Positions 17,564 through 25,885 of a DNA stretch of 36,230 nt are shown here, one piece after another (the first letter of the stretch is position 1; each line of letters begins with the position of its first letter). The DNA lies in assembly GCF_020532645.1 (NCBI RefSeq), contig NZ_JAJAUZ010000072.1, positions 1 to 36,230 on the forward strand, in the 5' to 3' direction. The translations under genes and the position numbers were made by a program. This stretch comes from Streptomyces bambusae. Lineage in GTDB: Bacteria; Actinomycetota; Actinomycetes; Streptomycetales; Streptomycetaceae. Below the pieces are notes generated by a model that had not been told where the DNA came from, did not search any database, and worked only from the letters and a program-made list of their open reading frames with translations.

Positions 17564-17758
17564 TCACGGCGTCTTCCCCTCGTGGGAGTCGTGGTCGGAC
17601 ATGTGGGTGGCGACGAGCAGGGCGAGCATCCCGACCACCATCATGATCAGCCCCACCGACATCCGGTCGGCACCGTCCCACTGCCAGTCCACCGCGAAGA
17701 CGAGTATCGCGCCCAGGCCGATGGATGTGACGGCTCCGATGGCCAGCAGTCCGGGCAT
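17564..17758 (-). CDS. Small two-helix membrane protein, DUF6458-like
   Basis: 64 residues with two hydrophobic segments, LLAIGAVTSIGLGAILVFAV and SVGLIMMVVGMLALLVA, separated by DWQWDGADR, and a short polar His/Asp-rich tail. The pattern resembles the DUF6458 family of small actinobacterial membrane proteins; function unknown. ATG 17758 has an excellent AAGGAGG RBS, deciding this start inside a much longer open frame. A perfect DevR-like box lies 79-94 bases upstream, so it is likely part of the dormancy regulon. Confidence 0.8.
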   Translation of the reverse strand: MPGLLAIGAVTSIGLGAILVFAVDWQWDGADRMSVGLIMMVVGMLALLVATHMSDHDSHEGKTP

Positions 17759-17836
17759 GAGGCCCACCTCCTTGAACGGCTGCGGGCACCCTGCCCCGCC
17801 GGATCCCACTGTCGTGGACCGGAGGAGGGGGGCGCA

Positions 17837-17852
17837 GGGGCCGGTCGGCCCC
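17837..17852. promoter_or_regulatory. DevR-like box upstream of the small membrane protein
   Basis: GGGGCCGGTCGGCCCC, a perfect 6-bp-arm palindrome with four-base centre, 79-94 bases upstream of the start at 17758. That is the same distance range as the boxes at the response regulator and CBS genes. Confidence 0.55.
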
Positions 17853-17897
17853 GTCTTGGGGAGCCGTGAGGCCCGCGTCGTACACCGGGCACGGCAG

Positions 17898-17931
17898 TGG
17901 CCGGCCGGTCGGTGTCCCGACCGGCCGGCCA
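17898..17931 (-). terminator. Terminator after the arc operon
   Basis: A 15-bp perfect stem (TGGCCGGCCGGTCGG and its complement) with a TGTC loop, about 60 bases past the stop of the last arc operon gene on the minus strand. Confidence 0.75.
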
Positions 17932-17940
17932 CCCACCCGC

Positions 17941-17983
17941 CTGCCTTCCTGCCTCCTGCCTCCTGCCTCCTGCCTTCCTGCCC
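17941..17983. repeat. Short tandem pyrimidine repeat
   Basis: Six consecutive CTGCCTC/CTGCCTTC-type units (7-8 bases each), all C/T/G with a strong pyrimidine bias, between the arc operon stop codon and its terminator. No coding or regulatory role is evident. Confidence 0.85.
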
Positions 17984-17991
17984 GTGACGAT

Positions 17992-19530
17992 TCAGCCCAC
18001 GGTCGCACCGAGTACGAGGAATCCGGCGACGGCCACCAGCAGTACACCCATCAGCGGTGCCATGAAGCGCAGATACCGGTCGTAGCGGATCCCGGCCACG
18101 GCGAGGCCGCCCATGACGACGGCCGAGGTGGGCGTGACGAGGTTCACCCATCCGGAAGCCGACTGGTAAGCGGTCACCACGAGGGCGCGGCTCACCCCGG
18201 CGAAGTCGGCCAGAGGGGCGAGGATGGGCATGGCGAGGGCCGCATGGCCGGACGAGGAGGGGACGAAGAAGGCCAGCGGGAGGTTCACCGCGAACATCAA
18301 GACGGCGAACACGCCGGAGGACGTGCCGGCCACCGCGCCTTGCAGGGCGTCGAGGATGGTGTCGGTGACACTGGCGTTGTTCATGATCACAGTGACTCCC
18401 CGGGCCAGCATGACGATCATCGCCGCTCCGATGAAGTCCCCCGCACCGGCGGTGACGGCGTTCACCGTCCCCTTCTCCCCCAGTCCGCCGGCCACTCCCA
18501 CCACGACCGCCGCGACGAAGAACAGGGCGGCGAGTTCGGGGAAGTACCAGCCGAGCGTGGGCAGGAAGGTGACGTGCAGGTCGGACCAGGGAACCACGGC
18601 AAAGATCATGAAGAGGAAGGTGGCCGCGAAGAGGCACAGGACGGTCACCCGGCGCCGGGTGAGCCGCGCAGCCTCGCCGCCCTCGGCTTCGGCCCTGATG
18701 CGGAGGTCGTCCTCGGTGAGGGGCGTCAGCGACCGGGAGGGGTCCGCAGCGACCCGGCGGGCGTAGCGCACGACGTACGCGGCTGCCAGCGCGGTCAGAC
18801 AGGCCCACATCACCAGGCGCAGGACGATCCCCTCACCCGTGCCGACACCGGCGCTGTCCGAGGCCACCCCGGTGGCAAAGGGATTGACGGTCGAGGCGAG
18901 GGTTCCAACCCCGGCTCCCACCATGACGACCGTCGCGGCGACCATGCGGTCGTAGCCCAGGCTCAGCATCAGCGGGATCATCAGCCCGTAGAAGCCGAGG
19001 GTCTCCTCGGCCATGCCGTAGGTGGTCCCGCCCAGGGAGAACACCGTCAGCAGGACCACGAGGAGCACGGTCCTGCGGTGGCGCAGGCGCTGTGCGAGGC
19101 GCGCCACTCCCGCCGTGAGTGCTCCCGTGCGCATCGTGACCGTGATGAACGCGCCCACGGCCAGGATGAAGAGGAACACTCCGGCTGCGCCCGCGAAGGA
19201 GCCGGTCCCGCCGGGCGCGGTGAGGCCGGTCCCCTCGTGGGTGACGCCGTACAGCCCGTTGACCGGGGCAAGGAACAGGTCTGTGAGCCGCTCCCGGAAG
19301 CCGCCGGCCGGTGCCACCGGGTGGTAGGTGCCCGGGACGGGGCTGCCGTCCCGGGTGTCGTAACGGCCGGCGGATATGACGAACGTCAGGGCCCAGACCG
19401 CCACAGTGACGGCGATCAGGACGGTGAAGGCGGACGGGAACCGGAGCCGCCGCCGCGGGCCGTCGGGCGCGCCGGAGTCCGTTCTCGCGCGGGCCGGCCG
19501 GGGGGATGTGGGTGCGCTCTGGAGAGTCAT
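17992..19530 (-). CDS. YfcC/ArcD-like multi-pass carrier, last gene of arc operon
   Basis: 512 residues with about 11-12 hydrophobic segments, of the YfcC family (C4-dicarboxylate/basic amino acid carriers). Recognisable blocks include FSLGGTTYGMAEETLGFYG, MVGAGVGTLASTVNPFATG and VPSSSGHAALAMPILAPLAD. The first ATG lies one base after the carbamate kinase stop (TGA-C-ATG), so translation is coupled. As the last gene behind arcA, arcB and arcC, it most likely exchanges arginine for ornithine, although it is not a classical APC-type ArcD. The substrate is inferred from context only. Confidence 0.9.
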   Translation of the reverse strand: MTLQSAPTSPRPARARTDSGAPDGPRRRLRFPSAFTVLIAVTVAVWALTFVISAGRYDTRDGSPVPGTYHPVAPAGGFRERLTDLFLAPVNGLYGVTHEGTGLTAPGGTGSFAGAAGVFLFILAVGAFITVTMRTGALTAGVARLAQRLRHRRTVLLVVLLTVFSLGGTTYGMAEETLGFYGLMIPLMLSLGYDRMVAATVVMVGAGVGTLASTVNPFATGVASDSAGVGTGEGIVLRLVMWACLTALAAAYVVRYARRVAADPSRSLTPLTEDDLRIRAEAEGGEAARLTRRRVTVLCLFAATFLFMIFAVVPWSDLHVTFLPTLGWYFPELAALFFVAAVVVGVAGGLGEKGTVNAVTAGAGDFIGAAMIVMLARGVTVIMNNASVTDTILDALQGAVAGTSSGVFAVLMFAVNLPLAFFVPSSSGHAALAMPILAPLADFAGVSRALVVTAYQSASGWVNLVTPTSAVVMGGLAVAGIRYDRYLRFMAPLMGVLLVAVAGFLVLGATVG

Positions 19531-19531
19531 G

Positions 19532-20479
19532 TCAGGGCCTGTGCTCCGTCGTGGCGGGTATCGCGGTGGGGCCGCCGGGTGTGACGACGGTGCCGGCGGC
19601 CCCGTCGAGGATGGCCTGGGCGTCTTCGAGGGCGCCGATGGCAGCCATGCCGCCGGTGAGCTCGACGAACCGGCACACGGCGTCGACCTTGGGTCCCATG
19701 GATCCGGCGGGGAACTGCTGGGCTCTCAAGGCCGAAGGCGTGGTCTGCCCTATGCGCTCGGCGCCGGGCGTGCCGTAGTGGAGCGAGACGTGGGGAACGT
19801 CCGTGAGCAGCAGGAGCGCGTCGGCGTCGAGCGCCTCGGCCAGGAGAGCGGCGGTGAGGTCCTTGTCCACCACGGCTTCGACGCCGGTCAGCTCCCCTCG
19901 TCCGTCGCGGATCACCGGTACGCCGCCGCCTCCGGCGCACACGGCTATCGCTCCCGAGGCCAGCAGCAGCCGGATGAGCCGGGTCTCCACGACCCGTTGC
20001 GGACGGGGGGACGGTACGACACGTCGCCAGTGGCCGCCGTCCTGCTTGACCGTCCAGCCGCGTTCGGCGGCCAGGCACTCGGCTTCGGTCCGGTCGTAGA
20101 CGGGGCCCACGAATTTGGCCGGGTCGGTGAAGGCGGGGTCGGCCGCGGAGACGAGGGTCTGGTTGAGGAGGGCGCAGACCTGCCGTCCGGGCAGGGCGTT
20201 CTGCAGGGACTGGAGCAGCCAGTAGCCGATCATGCCCTGGGTCTCCGCACCGAGGACGTCGAAGGGGTAGGGGCTGGTCAGGGAGCGGTCGGCGGCGCTC
20301 TGGAGGGCGAGTACGCCGACCTGCGGACCGTTGCCGTGGGTGATGACGAGTTCGTGCTCGCTGGCGAGGGGGGCGAGTACGGAGACTGCGGCGCGGATGT
20401 TGGCGAGCTGCACGGCGGCGTCCGGCCGCTCCTCGCGGCGGAGGAGGGCGTTGCCACCGAGTGCGACGACTACACGCAT
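19532..20479 (-). CDS. arcC: Carbamate kinase
   Basis: 315 residues of the amino acid kinase fold, with ALGGNALL at the start, THGNGPQVG, and CAGGGGVPV in the nucleotide and carbamoyl-phosphate sites, and KVDAVCRFVE near the end. It converts carbamoyl phosphate and ADP to ATP, the energy-yielding step of the arginine deiminase pathway. ATG 20479 follows the ornithine carbamoyltransferase gene by about 33 bases; its stop is one base from the carrier start. Confidence 0.96.
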   Translation of the reverse strand: MRVVVALGGNALLRREERPDAAVQLANIRAAVSVLAPLASEHELVITHGNGPQVGVLALQSAADRSLTSPYPFDVLGAETQGMIGYWLLQSLQNALPGRQVCALLNQTLVSAADPAFTDPAKFVGPVYDRTEAECLAAERGWTVKQDGGHWRRVVPSPRPQRVVETRLIRLLLASGAIAVCAGGGGVPVIRDGRGELTGVEAVVDKDLTAALLAEALDADALLLLTDVPHVSLHYGTPGAERIGQTTPSALRAQQFPAGSMGPKVDAVCRFVELTGGMAAIGALEDAQAILDGAAGTVVTPGGPTAIPATTEHRP

Positions 20480-20512
20480 GACGTGTTCTCCAGGTGTCGG
20501 GGGGAGGCCTGT

Positions 20513-21514
20513 TCAGTCGCCGAGGGTGGCGACGAGGACGGCCTTGATGGTGTGGAGCCGGTTCTCCGCCTGGTCGAACACGATGGAGTGCGAGGACTCG
20601 AAGACCTCGTCGGTGACCTCCAGTGCGGTCATGCCGGTCCGTGCAGCGATCTTGGCCCCGACCGTGGTGTCGCTGTTGTGAAAGGCCGGCAGGCAGTGCA
20701 TGAACTTGACCGCGGGGTTGCCCGTCGCCTCCAGGGTCTTCGCCGTCACCTGGTAGGGCTTGAGCAGGGCTATGCGCTCGTCCCACATCTCCGGCGGCTC
20801 CCCCATGGAGAGCCACACGTCGGTGTAGACGAAGTCGACGCCTGCCACGCCCTCGGTCACGTCCTCGGTGAGGGTGATGCGCGCACCGCTGACGGCCGCC
20901 GCCCGCCGTGCCTGGTCGACGACGTGCGGGGCGTTGTGCAGGGATCGGGGGCCGACCATGCGTACGTCCATGCCGAGCATCGCGGCGACGATGAGCAGGG
21001 AGTTGCCGACGTTGTTCCTGGCGTCGCCCAGGTAGGCGAAGGCCACCTGGTCAAGAGGCTTGTCGGTGTGCTCCCACATGGTGAGCACGTCGGCGAGCGA
21101 CTGGGTGGGGTGCCACTGGTCCGTCAGGCCGTTCCACACCGGAACGCCGGCGTGCCGGGCCAGCTCCTCCACCAAGCGCTGGTCGCTGCCCCGGTATTCG
21201 ATCCCGTCGTAGTAGCGGCCCAGGACGCGTGCGGTGTCCTTGATGGACTCCTTGTGCCCGAGCTGCGAGCCGGCCGGATCGAGATAGGTCACGTGCGCGC
21301 CCTGCTGGTGCGCGGCCACTTCGAAGGCGCACCGGGTCCTCGTCGAGGTCTTCTCGAAGATGACGGCGATGTTCCTGCCGCGCAGCCGCTGTTCTTCGCG
21401 CCCCTCCCGGCGGGCGGTTTTGATGTCGGCGGAGAGTTCCAGCAGGTGGCGGAACTCCGCGGGGGTGAAGTCGAGTTCCTTCACGAACGGGCGCTGGTGC
21501 AGGTCGTCGTGCAC
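20513..21514 (-). CDS. arcB: Ornithine carbamoyltransferase, catabolic type
   Basis: 333 residues from GTG 21514, chosen for the AAGGAG about seven bases upstream; the frame is open another 24 codons upstream without homology. It carries the carbamoyl phosphate loop STRTR, the HPTQ motif (DQWHPTQSLADVLTM), the ornithine-binding DVWLSMGE and HCLPAFHN. In this operon it splits citrulline with phosphate into ornithine and carbamoyl phosphate. Position between arginine deiminase and carbamate kinase genes supports the catabolic rather than biosynthetic form. Confidence 0.95.
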   Translation of the reverse strand: MHDDLHQRPFVKELDFTPAEFRHLLELSADIKTARREGREEQRLRGRNIAVIFEKTSTRTRCAFEVAAHQQGAHVTYLDPAGSQLGHKESIKDTARVLGRYYDGIEYRGSDQRLVEELARHAGVPVWNGLTDQWHPTQSLADVLTMWEHTDKPLDQVAFAYLGDARNNVGNSLLIVAAMLGMDVRMVGPRSLHNAPHVVDQARRAAAVSGARITLTEDVTEGVAGVDFVYTDVWLSMGEPPEMWDERIALLKPYQVTAKTLEATGNPAVKFMHCLPAFHNSDTTVGAKIAARTGMTALEVTDEVFESSHSIVFDQAENRLHTIKAVLVATLGD

Positions 21515-21575
21515 GGGGTTCTCCTTGGTGCGTACGGGGTGTGCGGCGGACGGGCGCGGGGACGGGGCGGGGTGG

Positions 21576-22799
21576 TCAGGCAGCATCGCGCTCGACGGGG
21601 CAGGTCATGCACCGCGGGCCACCGCGTCCCCGGCCGAGCTCGCTGCCGCGCACGGTGACGACCTCGATGCCGTTCTTGCGCAGATGGGTGTTGGTGGTCA
21701 CGTTGCGCTCGTAGGCGACGACCACGCCGGGTTCCACGGCCAGCACGTTGCAGCCGTCGTCCCACTGCTCCCGTTCGGCGGACCGCAGGTCCTGGCTGGG
21801 GGTGAGGACGTTGACGGAAGGCAGCCCCAGGGCGTCGGCGATGGCCCGGTCCATCTCCTCGGGGGCGTGGTCGGTGACCTTCAGGCCCTCCCCGCCGGTC
21901 TCCGGCTCGATCGTGGCGGAAGGCAGCATGCCGAGGCCGGCGTACCGGGTGAAAGTGTCTCCGCTGACCATCGTCATGACCGTGTCGAGGTGCATGAAGC
22001 TGCGGCTCTTCGGCAGGCGGACGGCCACGATCCGCTGGGCGGAGCCCGCTGCGAACATGCGCAGGGCGAGGTTCTCCACCGCCTGAGGGGTGGTGCGCTC
22101 GCTCATTCCGACGAGCACCGCACCGTTGCCGATGACCAGGACGTCGCCGCCCTCGATGGTGGCGGGATAGGCCGCCTGCCCGTCCGTCCACCGGTGGAAC
22201 TCCTGCTTCGCGAAGAGGGGGTGGTGCCGGTAGAGGGCTTCGAAGTGGACGGTTTCACGGCGCCGTGCCCTCTTGTTCATCGGGTTGACGCTCACACCGT
22301 CGTACACCCAGCACGAGGTGTCGCGGGTGAAGAGGTGGTTGGGCAGCGGCGCGAGGAGGAAGTCGTCGGGCGCCATGGCGTGCAGTCGTACGCTCGGCAC
22401 CGGGCCCGTGCGCTCCAGGAGTTCGGCCTTGGTGACGCCGCCGATGAGGCAGGCGGTCAGGGCCGCCGGCTCCAGGGAGTCGAAGTACGTGCGGAGCCGG
22501 TCGGTGCCGAGGACGCCGAACTCGCGTTCGTCGAAGACGCGGTCCATGACGAGCTGCCGGGCCTCGATGCCGTCCAGCGTCTCGGTGAGCAGGTCGGCCA
22601 GCAGATGCACGCGTACTCCGCGGTCCCGCAGGACATCGGCGAAGGCGTCGTGCTCCTCGCGGGCGCGCTTGGCCCACAGCACGTCGTCGAAGAGGAGCTC
22701 GTCCTTGTTGGTGGGTGTGAGGCGGGTGAGTTCGCGGTCGGGGCGGTGCAGGATGACCTGCTTCAGACGGCCGGTCTCGGAGTCGACGTGAAAGGTCAC
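21576..22799 (-). CDS. arcA: Arginine deiminase
   Basis: 407 residues, normal family length, converting arginine to citrulline and ammonia. It has FDDVLWAKRAREEHDAF near the N-terminus, the IEGGDVLVIGNG block, RSFMHLDTVMTMV and the C-terminal GGPRCMTCPV with catalytic Cys at residue 397. The start is GTG 22799 with a GGGGGA stretch about seven bases upstream. It is the first gene of the arcA-arcB-arcC-carrier operon. Two DevR-like boxes lie 157-215 bases upstream, which would put arginine fermentation under the island's two-component system. Confidence 0.96.
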   Translation of the reverse strand: MTFHVDSETGRLKQVILHRPDRELTRLTPTNKDELLFDDVLWAKRAREEHDAFADVLRDRGVRVHLLADLLTETLDGIEARQLVMDRVFDEREFGVLGTDRLRTYFDSLEPAALTACLIGGVTKAELLERTGPVPSVRLHAMAPDDFLLAPLPNHLFTRDTSCWVYDGVSVNPMNKRARRRETVHFEALYRHHPLFAKQEFHRWTDGQAAYPATIEGGDVLVIGNGAVLVGMSERTTPQAVENLALRMFAAGSAQRIVAVRLPKSRSFMHLDTVMTMVSGDTFTRYAGLGMLPSATIEPETGGEGLKVTDHAPEEMDRAIADALGLPSVNVLTPSQDLRSAEREQWDDGCNVLAVEPGVVVAYERNVTTNTHLRKNGIEVVTVRGSELGRGRGGPRCMTCPVERDAA

Positions 22800-22955
22800 A
22801 GGGGTCCCCCGGAGATGAGGAAGAAGGGCGCACTCGACGAGCGCCGTATCGGGACGTGGTGCTGGCCGGGCGTGCGCTGGGGGGCCGCCTCGGGGAGCAC
22901 TTGAACCCTGTCACTCGCGTACCCTGCGCGTCCGGCCGCAACAGTCCCTGGTCGC

Positions 22956-22969
22956 GGGCCGGACGGCAC
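22956..22969. promoter_or_regulatory. DevR-like box upstream of arcA (proximal)
   Basis: GGGCCGGACGGCAC, 157-170 bases upstream of the arcA start. It differs from GGCCCGGACGGCTC at the hibernation factor gene by few bases. Confidence 0.45.
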
Positions 22970-23000
22970 TCTCCGGGAGGACCCGTTCGGTCGCCCCGCA

Positions 23001-23014
23001 GGGTCTTTCGGCCC
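23001..23014. promoter_or_regulatory. DevR-like box upstream of arcA (distal)
   Basis: GGGTCTTTCGGCCC, 202-215 bases upstream of arcA, close to GGGACCTTCGGCCA upstream of the response regulator and to the GGGACTTT half of the mycobacterial DevR box. Confidence 0.45.
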
Positions 23015-23488
23015 TGGGGGCAACAGCCGCAACGAGGCGCGGCAGAGCGGGCGCAGCAGCGGTCACGCGTCTGCGCGCGGCACGGAGGCCGCGGGTGGCA
23101 AGGTGTCCTCGTGTCCGGCTCCGTGCCGGAACCGGAGGACCCCGCACGGTCCCGGGTGCGGGAACGGCCCGGAGGTGCCGGCGAAGCGCGCGGCAGCCGC
23201 CGAACGTGGACGGCCGACGGTCTGCGGCGCGTTGGCAACCAGGCGCCGTGCGCTGACCTGCCGTGGGGCGGGCTACGCCGCCGGAGTACCGGCCGTCGCG
23301 CCCATCAGGCCGGAGTCCCCCTGCTGCCCCCGCTCGCCGCGAAGGCTGCGGCTGGTGCCGGGCCCGCTCGTACTCCTCCGCAGGCAGGTCGACACCCCTC
23401 TCCGGCTCAGCCGACGGGTAGGGCCGCTGCCGTCCGGGGGGCGCGGCCGGTTCTCGCGCACATGGACCAGCAAGCCCGTGGCGCGTGT

Positions 23489-23690
23489 CGCCGCCCCGGA
23501 GGAGACGTCGAAGCGGTCGCACCAGATCGCGACGCTCGTGTAGTCGGTGAGGTGTACGCCCGCCGGGATCGCGTAGTTCTGGTCGTCCTTGTCGCCCTTG
23601 AGCTTGTCCAGGCTGACGTACTTGCCGTCGTCGGACACCCTCCGGCCCGCCGCGTGATGCGGCAGGTGGAGGACAGCGCAGGCAGGCGTC
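23489..23690 (-). pseudogene. DM13-domain protein, C-terminal remnant
   Basis: The minus-strand frame reads GKYVSLDKLKGDKDDQNYAI and then VAIWCDRFDVSSGAA, the signature end of a DM13 (putative electron-transfer) domain with its conserved WC cysteine. Only about 60 residues are recognisable, starting with AVLHLPHHAAG. The N-terminal part, any signal peptide and a start codon with RBS are missing, and the frame runs on into unrelated sequence after 23489. I call it a decayed gene fragment. Confidence 0.65.
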
Positions 23691-23703
23691 CCCGGGCCTG
23701 CTC

Positions 23704-24507
23704 TCAAGGCCGCAGGTGCTGCAAGGTGAACTCCGGCGTTGCGTACGGGCCGCCCTGCGGAGCCCCCTGCGGTCCTGGGGTGTCGGCGCCCGGGATGCGT
23801 CCGGCGTGGGTTTCGGCGTCGTCCACGGGTGTGTAGTCCAACTCCGCTTCCACCGGCAGCCGCCAGAAGCGGCGGGCATTGGCGGAGACTGCATATACCG
23901 TGGCGAACCGGGTGGAAACAGGAGCCGTGAGCGCGGCTTTGACATAGCCGACGGTGTCGCGCGGACTCAGCCATGTCGCCAGGTGGCGGGGCTCGGTGGG
24001 GGCCTGCTCGAAGCTGCCGATGCGCAGGCAGATGACGGACAGCCCGAACTTGTCCGCGTACAGGCGCCCCAGAGCCTCGACCGCGACCTTGCTCACCCCG
24101 TACAGGCCGTCCGGGCGCGCCGGTTCCTGTGGTCCGGTGAGGTGCTGCGTCGGATAGAAACCGGTCACACGGTTGCTGCTGGCCAGCACCACCCGCCCGG
24201 TTCCGTTGCGTCTGGCTGCTTCCAGAACGTGATGGGTGCCCAGCACGTTCGCTTCCAGCAGCGCGTCGAGGGGCGCCTCGTCCGGCAGGCCACCGAGGTG
24301 GAGGATGCAGTCCGCTCCTGAGAGCGCCACCTCCACGGCCGACGCATCTCGCAGGTCGACCGTGTGCACTTCCTCGTTCGCCGCCTCCTTGTGCAGCGGT
24401 ACGCGGTCGAGAAGGACCACCCTGTCCGCCTCGCCCCGCAGGGCTTGCCGCACCCAGGAACCGATGCTGCCTGCCGCACCGGTGACGGCTACCGTTCCCA
24501 AAACCAT
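23704..24507 (-). CDS. NAD-dependent epimerase/dehydratase, uronate dehydrogenase-like
   Basis: 267 residues of the extended short-chain dehydrogenase class. Residues near the start form the NAD-binding TGAAGSIGS loop; NVLGTHHVLEAAR, an ASSNR serine block and YGVSK (catalytic Tyr-x3-Lys) follow. The overall layout and DGLYGVSKVAVEALGRLYAD resemble bacterial uronate dehydrogenases, but the substrate cannot be fixed from sequence. ATG 24507 has GGAGGGG upstream. It follows another dehydrogenase gene on the same strand by 54 bases and may share its transcript. Confidence 0.88.
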   Translation of the reverse strand: MVLGTVAVTGAAGSIGSWVRQALRGEADRVVLLDRVPLHKEAANEEVHTVDLRDASAVEVALSGADCILHLGGLPDEAPLDALLEANVLGTHHVLEAARRNGTGRVVLASSNRVTGFYPTQHLTGPQEPARPDGLYGVSKVAVEALGRLYADKFGLSVICLRIGSFEQAPTEPRHLATWLSPRDTVGYVKAALTAPVSTRFATVYAVSANARRFWRLPVEAELDYTPVDDAETHAGRIPGADTPGPQGAPQGGPYATPEFTLQHLRP

Positions 24508-24561
24508 CGCTGATTCCCCTCCACAACTCGCAGCATTGCGCCCCCCGAAGCCATGATCATC

Positions 24562-25374
24562 TCACCGGTCGGGGCGCATCGCTGCTGCGGTGCTCGCGGC
24601 GACGGTGAGCGGGTCGCTGAGCGGTCGGCCGAGCAGTCGGGCGAGTTCGGGGCTCATGGTGCCGAGGAACCCGTGGCGGACACTGGTCGCGATCGAGGCG
24701 AGCATCGGCGGCTGGAACGGCAGTAGCGTGTCGTCAGCGCGGAGTTGGGCCCGGTACTCCCCCAGTCCGATGGTCCGGTGCGCGACCCCGAGGGATTCGG
24801 CGATGCCGACGGCGGTGATCGGTTCGCCGACCAGGTCATAGGTCTCCCCGGCGTGCGCGGCAGGATCGCCGACCACGGCCGCTGCGGCCGCGGCCAGGTC
24901 CGCCCGCGCCACAGCGGCGAGCGCTCCGTCGCCGAACGGCGATTCCACGCCGTCGGCGGTCCACGTCAGGAGCGTCCCGAAGAGTTCGGCGTAGAGCCCG
25001 TTGCGCAGGATCGTCCACCCGAGTCCACTGGACTTGATCAGCCGTTCGGTGGCCCTGTGGGCGAGGGCGAAGCCAAGGTGGTCTCCATCGCCGGCCAGGC
25101 TGGTGTACACCACGTGGCTCACACCATCGCGCACCGCAGCGTCCAGAGCTGCCTGGTGCCGGCTGATGACCCGGTCGTCCTCGGCATACCCCGCCGAGAC
25201 GAGCAACAGCGTCGAGACGCCGGTGAAGTCGAGGCTCGTGGGGTCGTCGAAGTCGATTCGACGCTGCCCCTCCACGGGCGATCGAGTGCCGCTCAGTGCG
25301 GGCACGTGCCGCTCAGCCAACTCTTGGAGCGTGAGAGAGGCGAGGTGCCCGTTCGCACCGGTCACCATGATCAT
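24562..25374 (-). CDS. NmrA-like NAD(P)H-binding oxidoreductase, QorB/YtfG-type
   Basis: 270 residues of the atypical short-chain dehydrogenase class. The Rossmann loop VTGANGHLASLT is at the N-terminus, followed by VSHVVYTSLAGDGDH, a WTILRNGLYAELF motif typical of NAD(P)H:quinone oxidoreductase 2-like (YtfG) proteins, and DLVGEPITAVGIAESLG. It is divergent from an HxlR regulator, the same pairing as E. coli ytfG-ytfH, which supports a role in quinone or electrophile detoxification. ATG 25374 is used; an ATG two codons later is possible. Confidence 0.9.
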   Translation of the reverse strand: MIMVTGANGHLASLTLQELAERHVPALSGTRSPVEGQRRIDFDDPTSLDFTGVSTLLLVSAGYAEDDRVISRHQAALDAAVRDGVSHVVYTSLAGDGDHLGFALAHRATERLIKSSGLGWTILRNGLYAELFGTLLTWTADGVESPFGDGALAAVARADLAAAAAAVVGDPAAHAGETYDLVGEPITAVGIAESLGVAHRTIGLGEYRAQLRADDTLLPFQPPMLASIATSVRHGFLGTMSPELARLLGRPLSDPLTVAASTAAAMRPDR

Positions 25375-25461
25375 TGCGGTTCCGTCTCCTGCCGTGGTTC
25401 TCTTCAGTAACTACGGTGAGATCTTCAACCGGCTCGAATCAGCCCACAAGGAGGCAGTGTC

Positions 25462-25884
25462 GTGTCAGTGACGCACACCGGGGTAACCACTCAACCCGCT
25501 GAACTCGAACCCTGCGGACAGCAGGATCACGCCGACTGCGGAATCCGCGACATCCTCGACCGGGTCGGCGACAAGTGGTCGGTCCTCGTCATCGTCGAGC
25601 TCGCCAACGGCCCGCGGCGCTTCCGGCAGCTTCAGCGCGCCATCGAGGGTATCTCGCAGCGCATGCTGACCCTCACGGTGCGCCGGCTGGAGCGCGACGG
25701 GCTGGTCCTTCGGACGGTGTATCCGACCGTGCCGGCCCAGGTCGACTACCGGCTCACCGAGACGGGCGTGAGCCTGACCCATCTCGTCAGGGCACTTGCC
25801 GAATGGTCGCTCAAGCACCGGGCCGGCATCGCCCGAGCGCGTGAGAGCTACGACCGCGAGCACCCCGGCAACGAGATCCGCTGA
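25462..25884 (+). CDS. HxlR-family transcriptional regulator, YtfH/QorR-like
   Basis: 140 residues from GTG 25462 with AAGGAGG seven bases upstream. It contains ADCGIRDILDRVGDKWSVLV with a Cys just before helix 1, the position used for redox or aldehyde sensing in several HxlR proteins, then RFRQLQRAIEGISQRMLTLTVRRLERDGL and YRLTETGVSL. It probably represses itself and the divergent quinone reductase-like gene through the 87-base shared region. The second HxlR in the window (4773-5162) is similar but lacks this cysteine. Confidence 0.93.
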   Translation: MSVTHTGVTTQPAELEPCGQQDHADCGIRDILDRVGDKWSVLVIVELANGPRRFRQLQRAIEGISQRMLTLTVRRLERDGLVLRTVYPTVPAQVDYRLTETGVSLTHLVRALAEWSLKHRAGIARARESYDREHPGNEIR

Positions 25885-25885
25885 T

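Larger units (their letters stand above)
22800..23480. other. Gene-poor region upstream of arcA
   Basis: About 680 bases with no convincing gene on either strand; the long open frames here have no recognisable domains and are of the kind generated by high GC. The part nearest arcA holds two DevR-like boxes. The distal part adjoins the DM13 remnant and may be its eroded flank. Confidence 0.5.

Noticed and set aside
17941..17983. Possible CRISPR-like array
   Set aside because: Units are 7-8 bases and contiguous with no spacers, so it is a simple tandem repeat.
17759..18808. Upstream extension of the small membrane protein frame
   Set aside because: It runs antiparallel to nothing but in a different frame through the YfcC gene on the same strand; the strong RBS and homology begin at 17758.
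22856..23945. Open frames on both strands upstream of arcA
   Set aside because: No RBS, no domains, and low-complexity residue content. Only the DM13 piece within 23489-23690 is recognisable.
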